This document shows, in pieces, positions 39,826 through 51,585 of a stretch of 64,000 bases of DNA; positions within the stretch are counted from its first letter, which is position 1, and each line of letters starts with the position of its first letter. The position numbers were made by a program, and so were the translations under genes. The stretch comes from Brevipalpus yothersi (Eukaryota; Arthropoda; Arachnida; Trombidiformes; Tenuipalpidae): contig QZCP01000013.1 of the NCBI GenBank assembly GCA_003956705.1, forward strand, positions 143,864-207,863, in the 5' to 3' direction. The notes beneath the pieces are model-generated. The model saw only the letters and a program-made list of their open reading frames with translations, had not been told where the DNA came from and did no database searches.

Positions 39826-41466
39826 TCTCTTTCTTTTTTTCTCTTTTTTTCCATCATCATGAATAGTGAGAGATGCTTCTCCTTAACTTTCTTACTTCTT
39901 TTTTCATCACTCTTCTTCTTCTCTTCTTCTTCTCCAGTATTTGCTTCTCATTCTTGTTACTTTTTACTCTTCATCATTTTCTCCATCTTTTTCTTTTTCT
40001 CACTCCAGTATACACATAAACATACACATATATTACCTGATAAGAGAAGCTTGATACTTAAGTTTCAGTAGCCAACCAGAATGGGAACCACATGGTAAGC
40101 CATAAGGTATTGGCCCGGTAAGAACGAAGAGAAAATAAAGATTATTTTTGATCAAATCTTTCTCGCGCCAAAAAAAAACGCAAAACACGAAACTCGAACT
40201 GCGATCTGATGTGGCCACACAAGTATCCATACAAACTCATAGACACAGACACACGTTTGAGAGCTCAAAACCTTACAGCCTCAGGTCAATCCAGAGGTGG
40301 GCACGAATTTTGAGTCGTCACTTCATGTGTTTGTGTGTAGGGCCAGGCTGCTACTGTATTATGGTTGCCAATGGCCAAAAATTTGTAGTACTAGTAACTG
40401 AAAAGAAGAGTCTCTCTGCTTCTTGTTCCTGAACTCTGGCCAGAGGCAAAATGGAAAACGAACACCCAAAAAAAGAAGTAGTAGAAGGTGAGAAAATAAA
40501 AGAGTCCAGTGAACATATTGCACAATAATATTATATATAGAGAGAGGAACGATAAAAAGATAGACTCAAGCCTGAAGCCCTGAAGCCCTGAGACCAGTTT
40601 TTGAATGCGATTCTTACAGGGTATATTGGCCTGGAATCAGAGAGAGTGTGTGTGTGTTTGTCTGCTACTACTACTACTAGATGCTGCAAGGCAAATCTTA
40701 CAAACCGGAAAGAAACGTTCTTTCATTCATTCAATCAGGAGATTTAGATTTTACCCATAGCCATTGTGAATTGAAAAAAGATATCTTGTTCACAATATTC
40801 ACAAAAATTGTCCACATGCATACACACACTGTGTGTGAGATACTTTTGTCAGATCAATGACCAATGTTCGGTTGTATTCTGTGGTCACACAAATTTCACT
40901 TCTTTTTCGTTTCATAACTATTCAGCTCATCATCATGGGAGGCTCATTTTGATACAAGATTTGAACATCATATCCACAGCATTGTTGAATTTTCAGCATT
41001 TATATCTTTCTGTCCGTTATCATCTCAAGTTTTCTTAGCAATTGAGAAGAATCATCGGAACATTCTGATCACATGGCTGTGAAAAAATTGCTTCAAAGAG
41101 GAATCACTCTGGCGAATCGAGATATCATCATCATCATCGCTTCAGAATAATTGATGGATGAGCTGTATATCACATATCAAAGGTTCAGTGGAATTATGGA
41201 AAATTGTGTAATCATTTTCTACAAGAAATACTCCGAAATACTTCTTGCTTCTATTGGTGCGATCAAGTGAAATTTTAGCTGCCATATAACAACGCGTAAT
41301 GAAACATTTAAAATATATTTTCAAGCGAAACCATCTGTAATTGTTTGACGTTGAAGAGTCTTGCTTGTCTCAATGTTGTGAGTGATTATCTGTGTACACG
41401 CTAAGAGGTCGATGGATGAAGTTAGGAGTTGAAGAGATGGAAGAAAAAAGGATAAAATCAACTCAC

Positions 41467-41502
41467 CTGCCAGGTACAGGCGTCCAGAGCAAGAAAAGAC
41501 AT
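41467..41502 (-). CDS. TfAP-2: First coding exon of the AP-2 gene (MSFLALDACTWQ)
   Basis: ATG at 41502 opens 12 codons, MSFLALDACTWQ, ending at a strong GTGAGT donor in phase 0. Joined to 13427 it gives ...TWQ-DRRDLLSG. This closely resembles, in length and sequence, the short alternative first exon of human TFAP2A that encodes MSILAKMGDWQ just before DRHDG. I recall that isoform from general knowledge. The exon is tiny and 28 kb from the next exon, so chance cannot be ruled out without transcript data. Upstream sequence would be the 5' untranslated region. Confidence 0.55.
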
Positions 41503-42131
41503 GCTTTGGCTGTAATGTGGATATGTGGATGTCGTTGTTGATGCTGGATAAAGGATGAGCAGGTAGAGATGATGGAATTAAGTCCGTCTTTGGTAGAAAC
41601 AATCGATGTTAAAATTTTGCACACAAATACACAAACACAGGCAATCCGCTAGGTATTACAGATGATGATCTTCACAGCATCACGAGTATGTATGTATCAA
41701 TGGTACCGTTAATTGATGATGGAGATGAAGGTGATCAGATGAAAAGTGGCGCGCGTTCAGTGTGTGTGTATCGCTCTCTCTCACTCTCTTTCTCAAGATG
41801 ATAAACACGAAGGCAAAGATGAAGAGGCGCGAAGAGAGAAGTCCTCAAGTTCTCGTACTTTTGATCTTAAACAGTAATGCTGATAGATGAGAATGATTTA
41901 TTCGATATGACAGTTATCTTTGCTCCAATTGCTCCTTATTTTCAACTCTTTTCCCATATAATTCTACTTTGAAGCATCTTAATGTAACTCCTACTCTTCG
42001 TTTCTCTCTCTCTCTTTCTCTCCTTCTCTCTCTCTTTTACTTTACATCTCTCATAACCTAAAGGCCATCAGCATGTATCATCTCTCTCCCTCCCCTCAAG
42101 CTCCCATCACCAATTCTTTCTCCCTCCCGCA

Positions 42132-42166
<35 letters not shown>

Positions 42167-42289
42167 TTGGTATTAGAATGTGTATGTATTTGAGAGACCA
42201 TTGATTCGAAGCATGACAAACTCATGGACCACAGACCATAGATCCGCCTCTAACATTTTCCGGGAGCAAAACTCTTTGGCAGAATATCG

Positions 42290-42291
<2 letters not shown>

Positions 42292-42342
<51 letters not shown>
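42292..42342. repeat. (GA)n microsatellite
   Basis: Perfect GA run of about 50 bases, less than 1 kb upstream of the proposed AP-2 first exon. Confidence 0.97.
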
Positions 42343-42347
<5 letters not shown>

Positions 42348-43156
42348 AAAACCCTTCAGAACATTCGCCGTCAGATATATATTCGAATAGAGCGCAGGCG
42401 TGGGATGCAACAACAATATATAAATTCTGTCGATAGGTTCGCATTGCTTTTGACTCCTCTTTTATAGGACAGCCCGAGAGGAAAAAGTCTTCTCTTTCTC
42501 TTACTCTCTTTCATGTATGTGTCGAACTGATCCCAAGTCCAATTGAATTTGTGTCACTCACTCGAGAAGCGTTGAGAAAAAGAGAGAGAGAGATAAAGAC
42601 GTGACAAACTGTTTCAGTGTCACTGATGTGTGGGCACATTCCAAGCATGAGGTGAACATCTTGGACCTTCCGGTTAGGAGAATACTGGACACTGCCCAGT
42701 GGCTAGTAGAATAAATGCCTGGGTACTTTCTTGTTTTTCTCCGAGGCCAAAGTCATGAGGCAAAATGGACCACCACAGCTTGGGTGGCGAAGGAGGCCAG
42801 CTTAATAGTATTACAATCAGAAATGTTTCTTTTTAAAAACTATTTTTCAAGTTACCTTTGTGGCATCTGATTTGGAAAGCAAAATACTCTAAATTGATGC
42901 AAATTTTTTTCCTCTTCTTCTTTTCTTTTTTTTCTTTCTTCTTCTTCTCCTTCTGCTTCTTCTTCTTCTTCTTCTTCTTTGCTCAAGTAGTGAAGAATCA
43001 ACCACATTCATCTCTAAACATGTCTTCCTCTCTCAAGGCTACTACTGATTTGCACGTTTCTTCACTGACGCTCTTCTCCACGCCTGAGGCAATAAAATTG
43101 AATTTACTGTCAATTACAGCGAGCAAATCGAAGTATCATAATTAACATGGAATCTG

Positions 43157-43158
<2 letters not shown>

Positions 43159-43219
<61 letters not shown>
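43159..43219. repeat. (CT)n microsatellite
   Basis: Perfect CT run of about 60 bases. Confidence 0.97.
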
Positions 43220-43223
<4 letters not shown>

Positions 43224-43830
43224 ACCAGCATCTTGACTGTGACTTCCACTATCACCAGCAGCAGACCGCATCTCTAGCGTATATATCAGGCGTAATTATG
43301 CAGATCATATCTAGCCGATTCATCGTTTTGCATAAACACAGTTCATCGAGAAGAAGATTGCAAAGAGAGAAAGAGAGAGAGAGAGATGAAAGAGAGAGAG
43401 AGAGAGAGAGAGATGAAAGAGGCAGTCAAGAGCAGGTCAGCATAGAAAAACTGAAGCGTCCGATGGATTGCATGATACTCTTATTATGTAATATTGCTAA
43501 TGAGTGCTTGAGAGAATTCATTAATCAAGAAATTTTCGTGAAATGCCAACGCATCACGAAAGTAGTAACAGCAACTATTCACAGCACAACAAGAATGAAA
43601 AAAAATTCTTGGTCGCGAATAATAGTCGATGGGCCGAAGGGGTTTCTCTCGCTCTTTTTCTCTCAAGATGGCTTACATGACGTCAGCCAAATAATGACCG
43701 ACAGGGAACGGCAGCGGATGACGATCAAAGAGAGGTGATAATCAATTTGAAAATAGCTGCTACCTTGTAATCAGTGACAATTCAGTGCAATTATCTGTAT
43801 TGACTCTCCGATATTTTTAAGTATACTTAC

Positions 43831-43953
43831 CAAGCTGACCAATCGAAAGAATGTGGCAGCATCTCTTCTCGATAGCCTTTCCATGGCCTTCATTATTATT
43901 TTGCTTTGGTGGAACATCACACACATTGAGGTTAAAGACTTTTTTATAGCCAT
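43831..43953 (-). CDS. Candidate exon with a strong splice donor
   Basis: A 41-codon frame from ATG 43953 ends ...RRDAATFFRLVSL at a near-ideal GTAAGTATAC donor in phase 0; a nearer ATG at 43884 would leave 18 codons. An acceptor-like AG also precedes 43884. It lies 2.3 kb upstream of the proposed AP-2 first exon on the same strand and in a compatible phase, so it could be another AP-2 first exon or part of an unknown gene. I recognise no domain in it. Confidence 0.2.
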
Positions 43954-46347
43954 GTAACCATTTATAGAGAAAAAAGAGAGAGAGAATTGAACGCCATCGA
44001 ATTACTCCACTTGATTCACTTGATGCAGTTACAAAGTTAAACTGCTTCCCCTAATTGATGCCTTTAATCAATGGCTGAATGCATCTTCTTCTCCTGAATT
44101 GCAGCATTGCTCTCTCTCTCTCTCTCTCTCTCTCCGGAATTTTCACCATCATCAAAAGCAGCATCTCCATCATCATGTCTACAGAAGCTTGCTTGTGTAT
44201 CTTCTTTAATCACTCTCTCGGTACACATACACACTCCATAGCTAAGCATTTGCACCTTTCTACTGGATCTGATTGAATACTTTTGGTTGATTATTTATCA
44301 TCCATGAAGCAGTATCTTTGGGTCCCAGCTTCCTCATTGCTTTCCAATGATAATCTGATTTGTGTTCATCTGGTCTCTCTCTCCTCGAATTTAGCGCGTA
44401 CAACTCTGTTTCGATTTAAACAATTTTCATGAGCTTATTCTCAGCATCTCTCTTCGAGCGTTTGACAAAATGTATAAAATTTGAAAAATATGAAGAAATT
44501 CAATCATTCAATCAGAAGTAAAGAAAAATGTCTCCATCTCAAGAGCTTGAAGATGATGAAAGAAGTTACCTTCATTACATGTTTAACGTTCATTCAAATT
44601 ATTTTGATGACTTTTCTTCTTCATCATCAATCGAAAGTCATACGATGAGTGTGTATGTGTGTGCGAATATTTAGTTCAATATCAGGATACAAATCTTTGA
44701 TTGAAAGGATTAATTCAAGCCATGAATGAGGACTGATTCACCTGCTTTGGCACCCCAAATTTGAGGTGCCCTTCTGCTGAGAATGATGTCCTGTTGATGC
44801 TATTTGCCTACATTTTCTCCAATATCTTGTGGCTAAATCGGACAGAATCTAGAGAAATTCAAGAATTGAAGAAAAGATTCTCTTTCCGATAATGATGAGA
44901 GATGGAAAAGATAGGAGCCGATAATTCAATTTTCAAGATTTCTCATCAAGATATACACATGATCAAATTTACTTGAACAGTTTTCGTTCAATCAGTTACA
45001 ATTTTATGGGTTTTCTCTATGTATGGACAGTGAGAGGCCACCGGACCACCGCTGACCACCGTAAAAGAGATGCCATATATATTTATACTCAGTGGCCTCA
45101 GTGATGCTGAGGCGACACTGACCGGAACAATTGACCCAAATTTTTTCCTCTCTCACTCTCTTATTTCAATCGATGAGAGAGTATAAGTAATGAGGACACG
45201 TTCTTGATGAACTTTTTTTTTCATCAAAAAAGAAGGTATTCAAAAGCATAGGAGATGTTTGATGAGCTGGAAATCGTTTTGGAATCGATTTAGAAAACAT
45301 CTTTCTTCTCTCTCTCCCTCTCTTTCTCTTCCTCATCTTACTCCATCTTGCCATCTCCACTACTTGCTGACAACTCTCAGAATAATTAACTCCATCTATT
45401 TTAGCCTCAAGCGAAATGGATGAGCAAAAAATGATGATGATGGTGATGATGAGAAGGATTCTTGTGAAGCAAGGGAGAGAGAGAGAGAGAGAAAGAGAAA
45501 GAGAGATGCTGTTGATGATCCAAGCAATAAGCATTCTATGCATGTCGGTATCAACCTAAATTAGGTGCAGTATCAGCAGGTCATCATTGGCATGCATTGC
45601 TTAGGCATCATATTTTATTGTGAAACTTTCACATCATTAACAAACTAACCCACAGCATCTCAGAGTAATGATTCACCCATGTTTCAGTATCTATTCTCTT
45701 ATTTTCTCTCTCACTCTCTATCTTCCTTTCTCTTGTTCTCAGAGAATATCATCAGCATCCAGCATCTTACAGACACACAGCTATCTAGTGAAATAGACTT
45801 GATCTATTCACTTTTATATTCTTCTCTATTCTGTCTGATTTTATTTACTCTCTCTTATTTTCATTTTATTTTCTCCTTTTCTCTCATCCTGAGTATACTG
45901 AGGAATTTGCAACTCGCTGATTTCATTCTTTTCTCCTCATTTCAAGTATATACATACATTTTTCTCCCATAAACAGTGTTCAAAGGTTGTTTTCGAACAG
46001 AGAGGGAATAAGGAAGAGAATATAAGGAAACAAGAATCATGAAAAAGAAGAAAAATTTCAAACGAGCGTGCATCCAAGTTTTTATATCTTTCTTACTTTC
46101 TGTCCCCCTCAAAATTGAATTGAGTTTACACGAAATTTTGCAAAAGAAAGAAGAAAATCCGAAGAAGGAGAAAGTAAAATTAGCATACAAGATACAAAGT
46201 AAGCAAATATAGTAGATAGTAGATAGATATACATGTATGAAATTTTTGGGTCCATGAATCTGCTTGATATTCATTGAGATGTTACACGTTCCGAGAGGGG
46301 CTCAAGAGTCAAGCATCAGAGGCTCATGTATGAAAAGGAGAGAGAGC

Positions 46348-46492
<145 letters not shown>

Positions 46493-48394
46493 AGGATGAG
46501 GAGTAGGAGGAGGCTGGATGAGAGGTAACAACAAGAGACAAGAGAAGGAGAGAGAAAGTTTCGATCCCAGGGCTAAGCGAACTTGAAAAATTTTCATTGA
46601 TCCGAGCATAGCTAAGAGCAGAAATAAAGATACTCTCTCTTTTGCTCGCTCTTCCTCATCACTCTTGATAAAAGTTCGGATAGCCTCTAGGAGAAGCATC
46701 GGTATCCGGACTGATCCAGAGTCTTCGAGTAGGTATCGTTTATACACACATACACACCAAGTGTATTTCGGAAGCTACTACTACCTTCGTGTGCCTCTCG
46801 GTCCTGCCTCCGGTCGAATTGGCAACCTGTTGCAGTGTGTATGTATGTATGAATGTGTGTTGGCTGTGCGGGCGAAACATACACCAAACGCTTCGAGCTC
46901 TGAGGAGCTTGTAGTATATCCCCAGGTTGATGTCTGCACTTGTGAAGGTCACCGAAAAAAGCCATGAATGAATCAACGAGGAAGATGGAGAGGGAGAGAA
47001 AGTTACACTTCATTGATAGATACTTTTATGCTAAGCTTTCCAAAAAGATCCTTATGTAATACAGATCCACTTGACAGGCCCATGTGAAGATTTTTTCTTT
47101 TTCCATACTTTTCCACTTTCTCCCTTTTCTTTCTGACTTGGGACGTCCGATGTGAGATGTGCAAAGTGGAAACGATGCAAAACGAAGGCGTGCGCACTGT
47201 GGGATCCGTTTTGGTGATGATGGCGATTATTTTGGCACCTCTTGAAATAAGAGAGAGAGAGAGGAAAGAAGGAAGGATGGGAGAGATTGGCTATTTGAGG
47301 GTCTGGAAATAGTTGAGATTTGCAAATAATAATAATAGGTAAAATGAGCTTTTTATACACATATATAGATGGAGAGAGATCAGGTACGGAAGTATGTGTG
47401 TGTGTAAGTATTCCTTGCCCAAAGTGATAGCAACGATTATGTAAATCTTATGTATCAGTAGATGATGAGTAGGCCGATTAATATCACGGCTAATTCATCA
47501 TTTGCTTTATTATGGCTATTATCAGTTACATCTAACCAAGGTGAAGCTGAGAAAATCGATTCCAACTACCATTAGAACTGATTGATGATTTCGATCGAAT
47601 GAACTGATGCTCTCTCTTCTCTTCTATTTTCCCCTCTATCAATTGCATGCATAATAAATTTTTTTATTAATATATAAATATAGTTGTTTTTTTCGTATCA
47701 TATCCATTGGAACACGATTTCTTTTTTTCATGAGAAAGGGTGTGTAAAGGCCGTCTATCATCGAGCTATTTTCTTGCCATTCAGAAGCTGCAATCAAAAA
47801 TCATCTCTATCTTTCCCTTATACACTGTATGTACTTTGATACACAAATATGTGTGTGTGTTCATTGATGGCACAAAATAGATCAAAACCAATGATTCAAA
47901 ACATGTTGCCAAAGCTATACTCTGCCCACAATTTTTGCCCAAGCAATCGTCAATACATTGGTTATTACAATGAAGTTGAGAGTAAGAATGAAGAAAAAAA
48001 TGAGATTTTATCTCTCTCAACTCATAACTTTTCTCTTCCATCGATGATGAGAGAAAGAATTTCTCTCGACCGGAATCACGATTCTCAACCCATGCATGGG
48101 CTTGGAGAAGAGAAAGAAGATGGAAAGAGAGGAATAGAGAGAAATAGAGAAAAAAAGAGAGAGAGGCTCGAAAAATTATTGTGGACCCACTTGGATGCTG
48201 CCAAACGCAATAAAACTCGGACTCAAGATGGAGAGAGGACAGAAGCTATTGCCAGTATTTTGCCAGCTTATAGGCCTGAGAGTGGAAACAATCAGGCTTG
48301 CTAAGTCGATCAAAATGAGTCCACCAGATTCCATGGCAAACATGGCTGAGTTTGGAAGTGATATAGAAGAGATTTTCCAAGCGAATAAGTTGCA

Positions 48395-48425
<31 letters not shown>

Positions 48426-48599
48426 TGCTGCAGTTACAGCATGATATTGACTTTTTCGTCAGGAATTTTGGGAGAGCGAGACATAGAGGAAGGAAAAGAT
48501 GACTATGACATGAGGTACAAAATTAATCTTCACATTGAGCCTTGTAATGATGATGTCAATTTTTCTTTGTCATCCAATCTCTCTTCCTCCCTCTCTTCT

Positions 48600-48602
<3 letters not shown>

Positions 48603-48650
<48 letters not shown>

Positions 48651-49466
48651 NNNNNNNNNNNNNNNNNNNNNNNNNNNNNNNNNNNNNNNNNNNNNNNNNN
48701 NNNNNNNNNNNNNNNNNNNNNNNNNNNNNNNNNNNNNNNNNNNNNNNNNNNNNNNNNNNNNNNNNNNNNNNNNNNNNNNNNNNNNNNNNNNNNNNNNNNN
48801 NNNNNNNNNNNNNNNNNNNNNNNNNNNNNNNNNNNNNNNNNNNNNNNNNNNNNNNNNNNNNNNNNNNNNNNNNNNNNNNNNNNNNNNNNNNNNNNNNNNN
48901 NNNNNNNNNNNNNNNNNNNNNNNNNNNNNNNNNNNNNNNNNNNNNNNNNNNNNNNNNNNNNNNNNNNNNNNNNNNNNNNNNNNNNNNNNNNNNNNNNNNN
49001 NNNNNNNNNNNNNNNNNNNNNNNNNNNNNNNNNNNNNNNNNNNNNNNNNNNNNNNNNNNNNNNNNNNNNNNNNNNNNNNNNNNNNNNNNNNNNNNNNNNN
49101 NNNNNNNNNNNNNNNNNNNNNNNNNNNNNNNNNNNNNNNNNNNNNNNNNNNNNNNNNNNNNNNNNNNNNNNNNNNNNNNNNNNNNNNNNNNNNNNNNNNN
49201 NNNNNNNNNNNNNNNNNNNNNNNNNNNNNNNNNNNNNNNNNNNNNNNNNNNNNNNNNNNNNNNNNNNNNNNNNNNNNNNNNNNNNNNNNNNNNNNNNNNN
49301 NNNNNNNNNNNNNNNNNNNNNNNNNNNNNNNNNNNNNNNNNNNNNNNNNNNNNNNNNNNNNNNNNNNNNNNNNNNNNNNNNNNNNNNNNNNNNNNNNNNN
49401 NNNNNNNNNNNNNNNNNNNNNNNNNNNNNNNNNNNNNNNNNNNNNNNNNNNNNNNNNNNNNNNNNN

Positions 49467-49541
<75 letters not shown>
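48603..49541. repeat. (CT)n tract containing assembly gap 3
   Basis: (CT)n at 48603-48650, unknown bases at 48651-49466, and (CT)n at 49467-49541. It has the same pattern as gaps 1 and 2. Confidence 0.95.
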
Positions 49542-49545
<4 letters not shown>

Positions 49546-49884
49546 CTGGCTCTTTTCTATGTGAGCGCTCTTTTGTGGCTCAATTCTTTCTCTGATAATC
49601 TCTCTTTTTTGCCTTGCATCAAACATGGCCTCAGGGCACAACTATCTGTTCTCGTCGAGTAATTACAGAAGCTCTTTCAGGTAGCGCGTCTCTTTCTCTC
49701 TCTCTCTCTCTCTCTCTTCCTTTCTTTCTTTCCCTTTTTCCAGTTCGACTTGAATCACTCGATCGTTTCTCAGCCTTAAAAGATGCTGTATGAAGATGGT
49801 GGCGAAGATGATGGCGAAGATGATGGCGGTCTCGTATAGAGCCGACAAAATCTTCCAAATGAGCACTTGCCAGTGAGAAAAGAT

Positions 49885-50121
49885 CTAAAGATTCAGCTTC
49901 CAACAAAACTGCCATAGAGATTCACTATTGTCGGTTACATTGTTATTGCCACCGATGTTTTCACTGTCGTCATCTTCTTTGCTTTCCATTGCTATCTGAA
50001 CCCATACTCCAGTATTCGAGGAATACTTTATTCTTTTTATGCGCCATATTTCGGATCTAATCGTAGAGGTACAAAAAAACGCTCCGAAGAATCCTAGAAT
50101 AATGAGATCCCATGGATCCAT
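49885..50121 (-). CDS. Small open frame with one hydrophobic segment
   Basis: A 78-codon frame starts with a real ATG and reads MDPWDLIILGFFGAFFCTST, a short hydrophobic segment, then a basic stretch and an acidic, Asn-rich tail (ESKEDDDSENIGGNNN). It is not made of repeat codons, unlike its surroundings. No family is recognised and no splice site or promoter supports it. It could be a small membrane protein, a piece of an exon or a chance frame. Confidence 0.18.
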   Translation of the reverse strand: MDPWDLIILGFFGAFFCTSTIRSEIWRIKRIKYSSNTGVWVQIAMESKEDDDSENIGGNNNVTDNSESLWQFCWKLNL

Positions 50122-51520
50122 CCTCTCATAATATTTTCCCTCCCTTCATATCACTTCGAATGGGCATTTAAATAAAAGCTATTCTCAATTTCGATCAGAA
50201 CTGGGAATGGGGTGATCTTGGAGCGCATCTTCCTTGGTCAGAATATAAAATACAATCGGCAGACGACTTTGGTACAAGCTTTTGAAGTCACAAAATCGAC
50301 CCCAATTAGCCGTTCAATGATTTTAATTGAATACGTGAGTAGCTAGATAGTTTAGAGCTTACCCAATAGAAATGTTAGAACGTTAGAAAAATGGTTTGTA
50401 TATTCACACACGTTCGGCTTATCCCAAGTTCACGATTGAAAGTGCATGCTGAGAGACACGCGAACACTGCTTTTTTGATTCATCTCATTGGCCATCATTA
50501 GAGCATAATCAAAATCAAATGACTTTGCTCAGAAGAGATGATGCTCCTTCAATCTGTGGAGAGGAAAATGAGAGTTTGTCAAAAAATAGGCATTCTATAA
50601 TAATGTAGCATAAAAAGATCACCAAAAGTTTTCATCCAAAGAAGAGAATTCACTAGCATCCCACACGCACAGACAGTCGCTTGAAATTCGCATGAGTGCT
50701 GTTGAATGTCCAATTTGTCCATCAAAGTTTAATTAGATGACCAAATAACTATTTGAATTCCCACACGTGGCTCCTCTACTCGTGTCCTGAGGTGATCCTG
50801 ATCTCTCCCAGTGTTTGGGCAAGTGGTTGGAAAAACAGATCCGAGATAGAAAGATGAAGATGCGATTCCTGTGTAAGCGAAACTCTATGGGCAGAACAGG
50901 AGAGAGAGAGACTCTTGAGGGCTCACAAGCATGTTGATGGAGGGAAAAAGCCTTCTCATCTTTCTCACGCGTTCGATATGGCCCTGAGTCCTGAGTTTTT
51001 CATGTCAAAGAGGTAGAGAGACTGACGAGCCATAGAAAGTATGTGTGTATTTGTGAGCCTCGGACAGAGTGCTTGCCTCTCTTCATCCTCAGGGCTCTGT
51101 CTCTCGAGCCGAGATTCTCTCTTTCTCTTCCTCTCTCTTTTTCTCTATCTTTAGTCGACCTTCTAAATTACAAAGCCTTTGAGCAAGGTTTTCACTGAAA
51201 AGTGGAGTAAAAATGAAACAAACTCGTAACTGGAGAGCTCCGTTTTTTGGCTGTTTTTTTCGATCGATACTTCTCTCTCCAGTTTCTCCTTCCTCATTCA
51301 TCGCCGCTATTCTAGCTAAATATTGAAAAAAATTGACTACTTGTGTACTGGCCAAGAAAATGATGGAATTTTGTTCGATACATTAGTCTTTGTTTTCTTT
51401 TGCCTCCACATCTATAAGAAAACTGGTACAAAAGTTACCTGAGGAGGTCTGCTAAGGTGTATGGGTCAAGCGAAAAAATACGCAAAGTTATTTTACACTG
51501 ACCAGCAAAATTTTTCATTC

Positions 51521-51529
<9 letters not shown>

Positions 51530-51572
<43 letters not shown>
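51530..51572. repeat. (CT)n microsatellite
   Basis: Perfect CT run of about 42 bases, followed by TTTC repeats. Confidence 0.97.

Positions 51573-51585
<13 letters not shown>

Larger units (their letters stand above)
13428..41466 (-). other. Giant first intron of the AP-2 gene (inferred)
   Basis: If the exon at 41467-41502 is right, this 28-kb stretch is one intron. It has an acceptor at 13428 (atatatag) and a GTGAGT donor ending at 41466. It contains no gene I can support. Open frames across it are almost all Leu/Ser or Arg/Glu repeats from (CT)n/(GA)n DNA. In vertebrates AP-2 genes are controlled by distant enhancers, so conserved islands between the microsatellites would be the places to look, but none can be called from one sequence. 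Confidence 0.5.
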
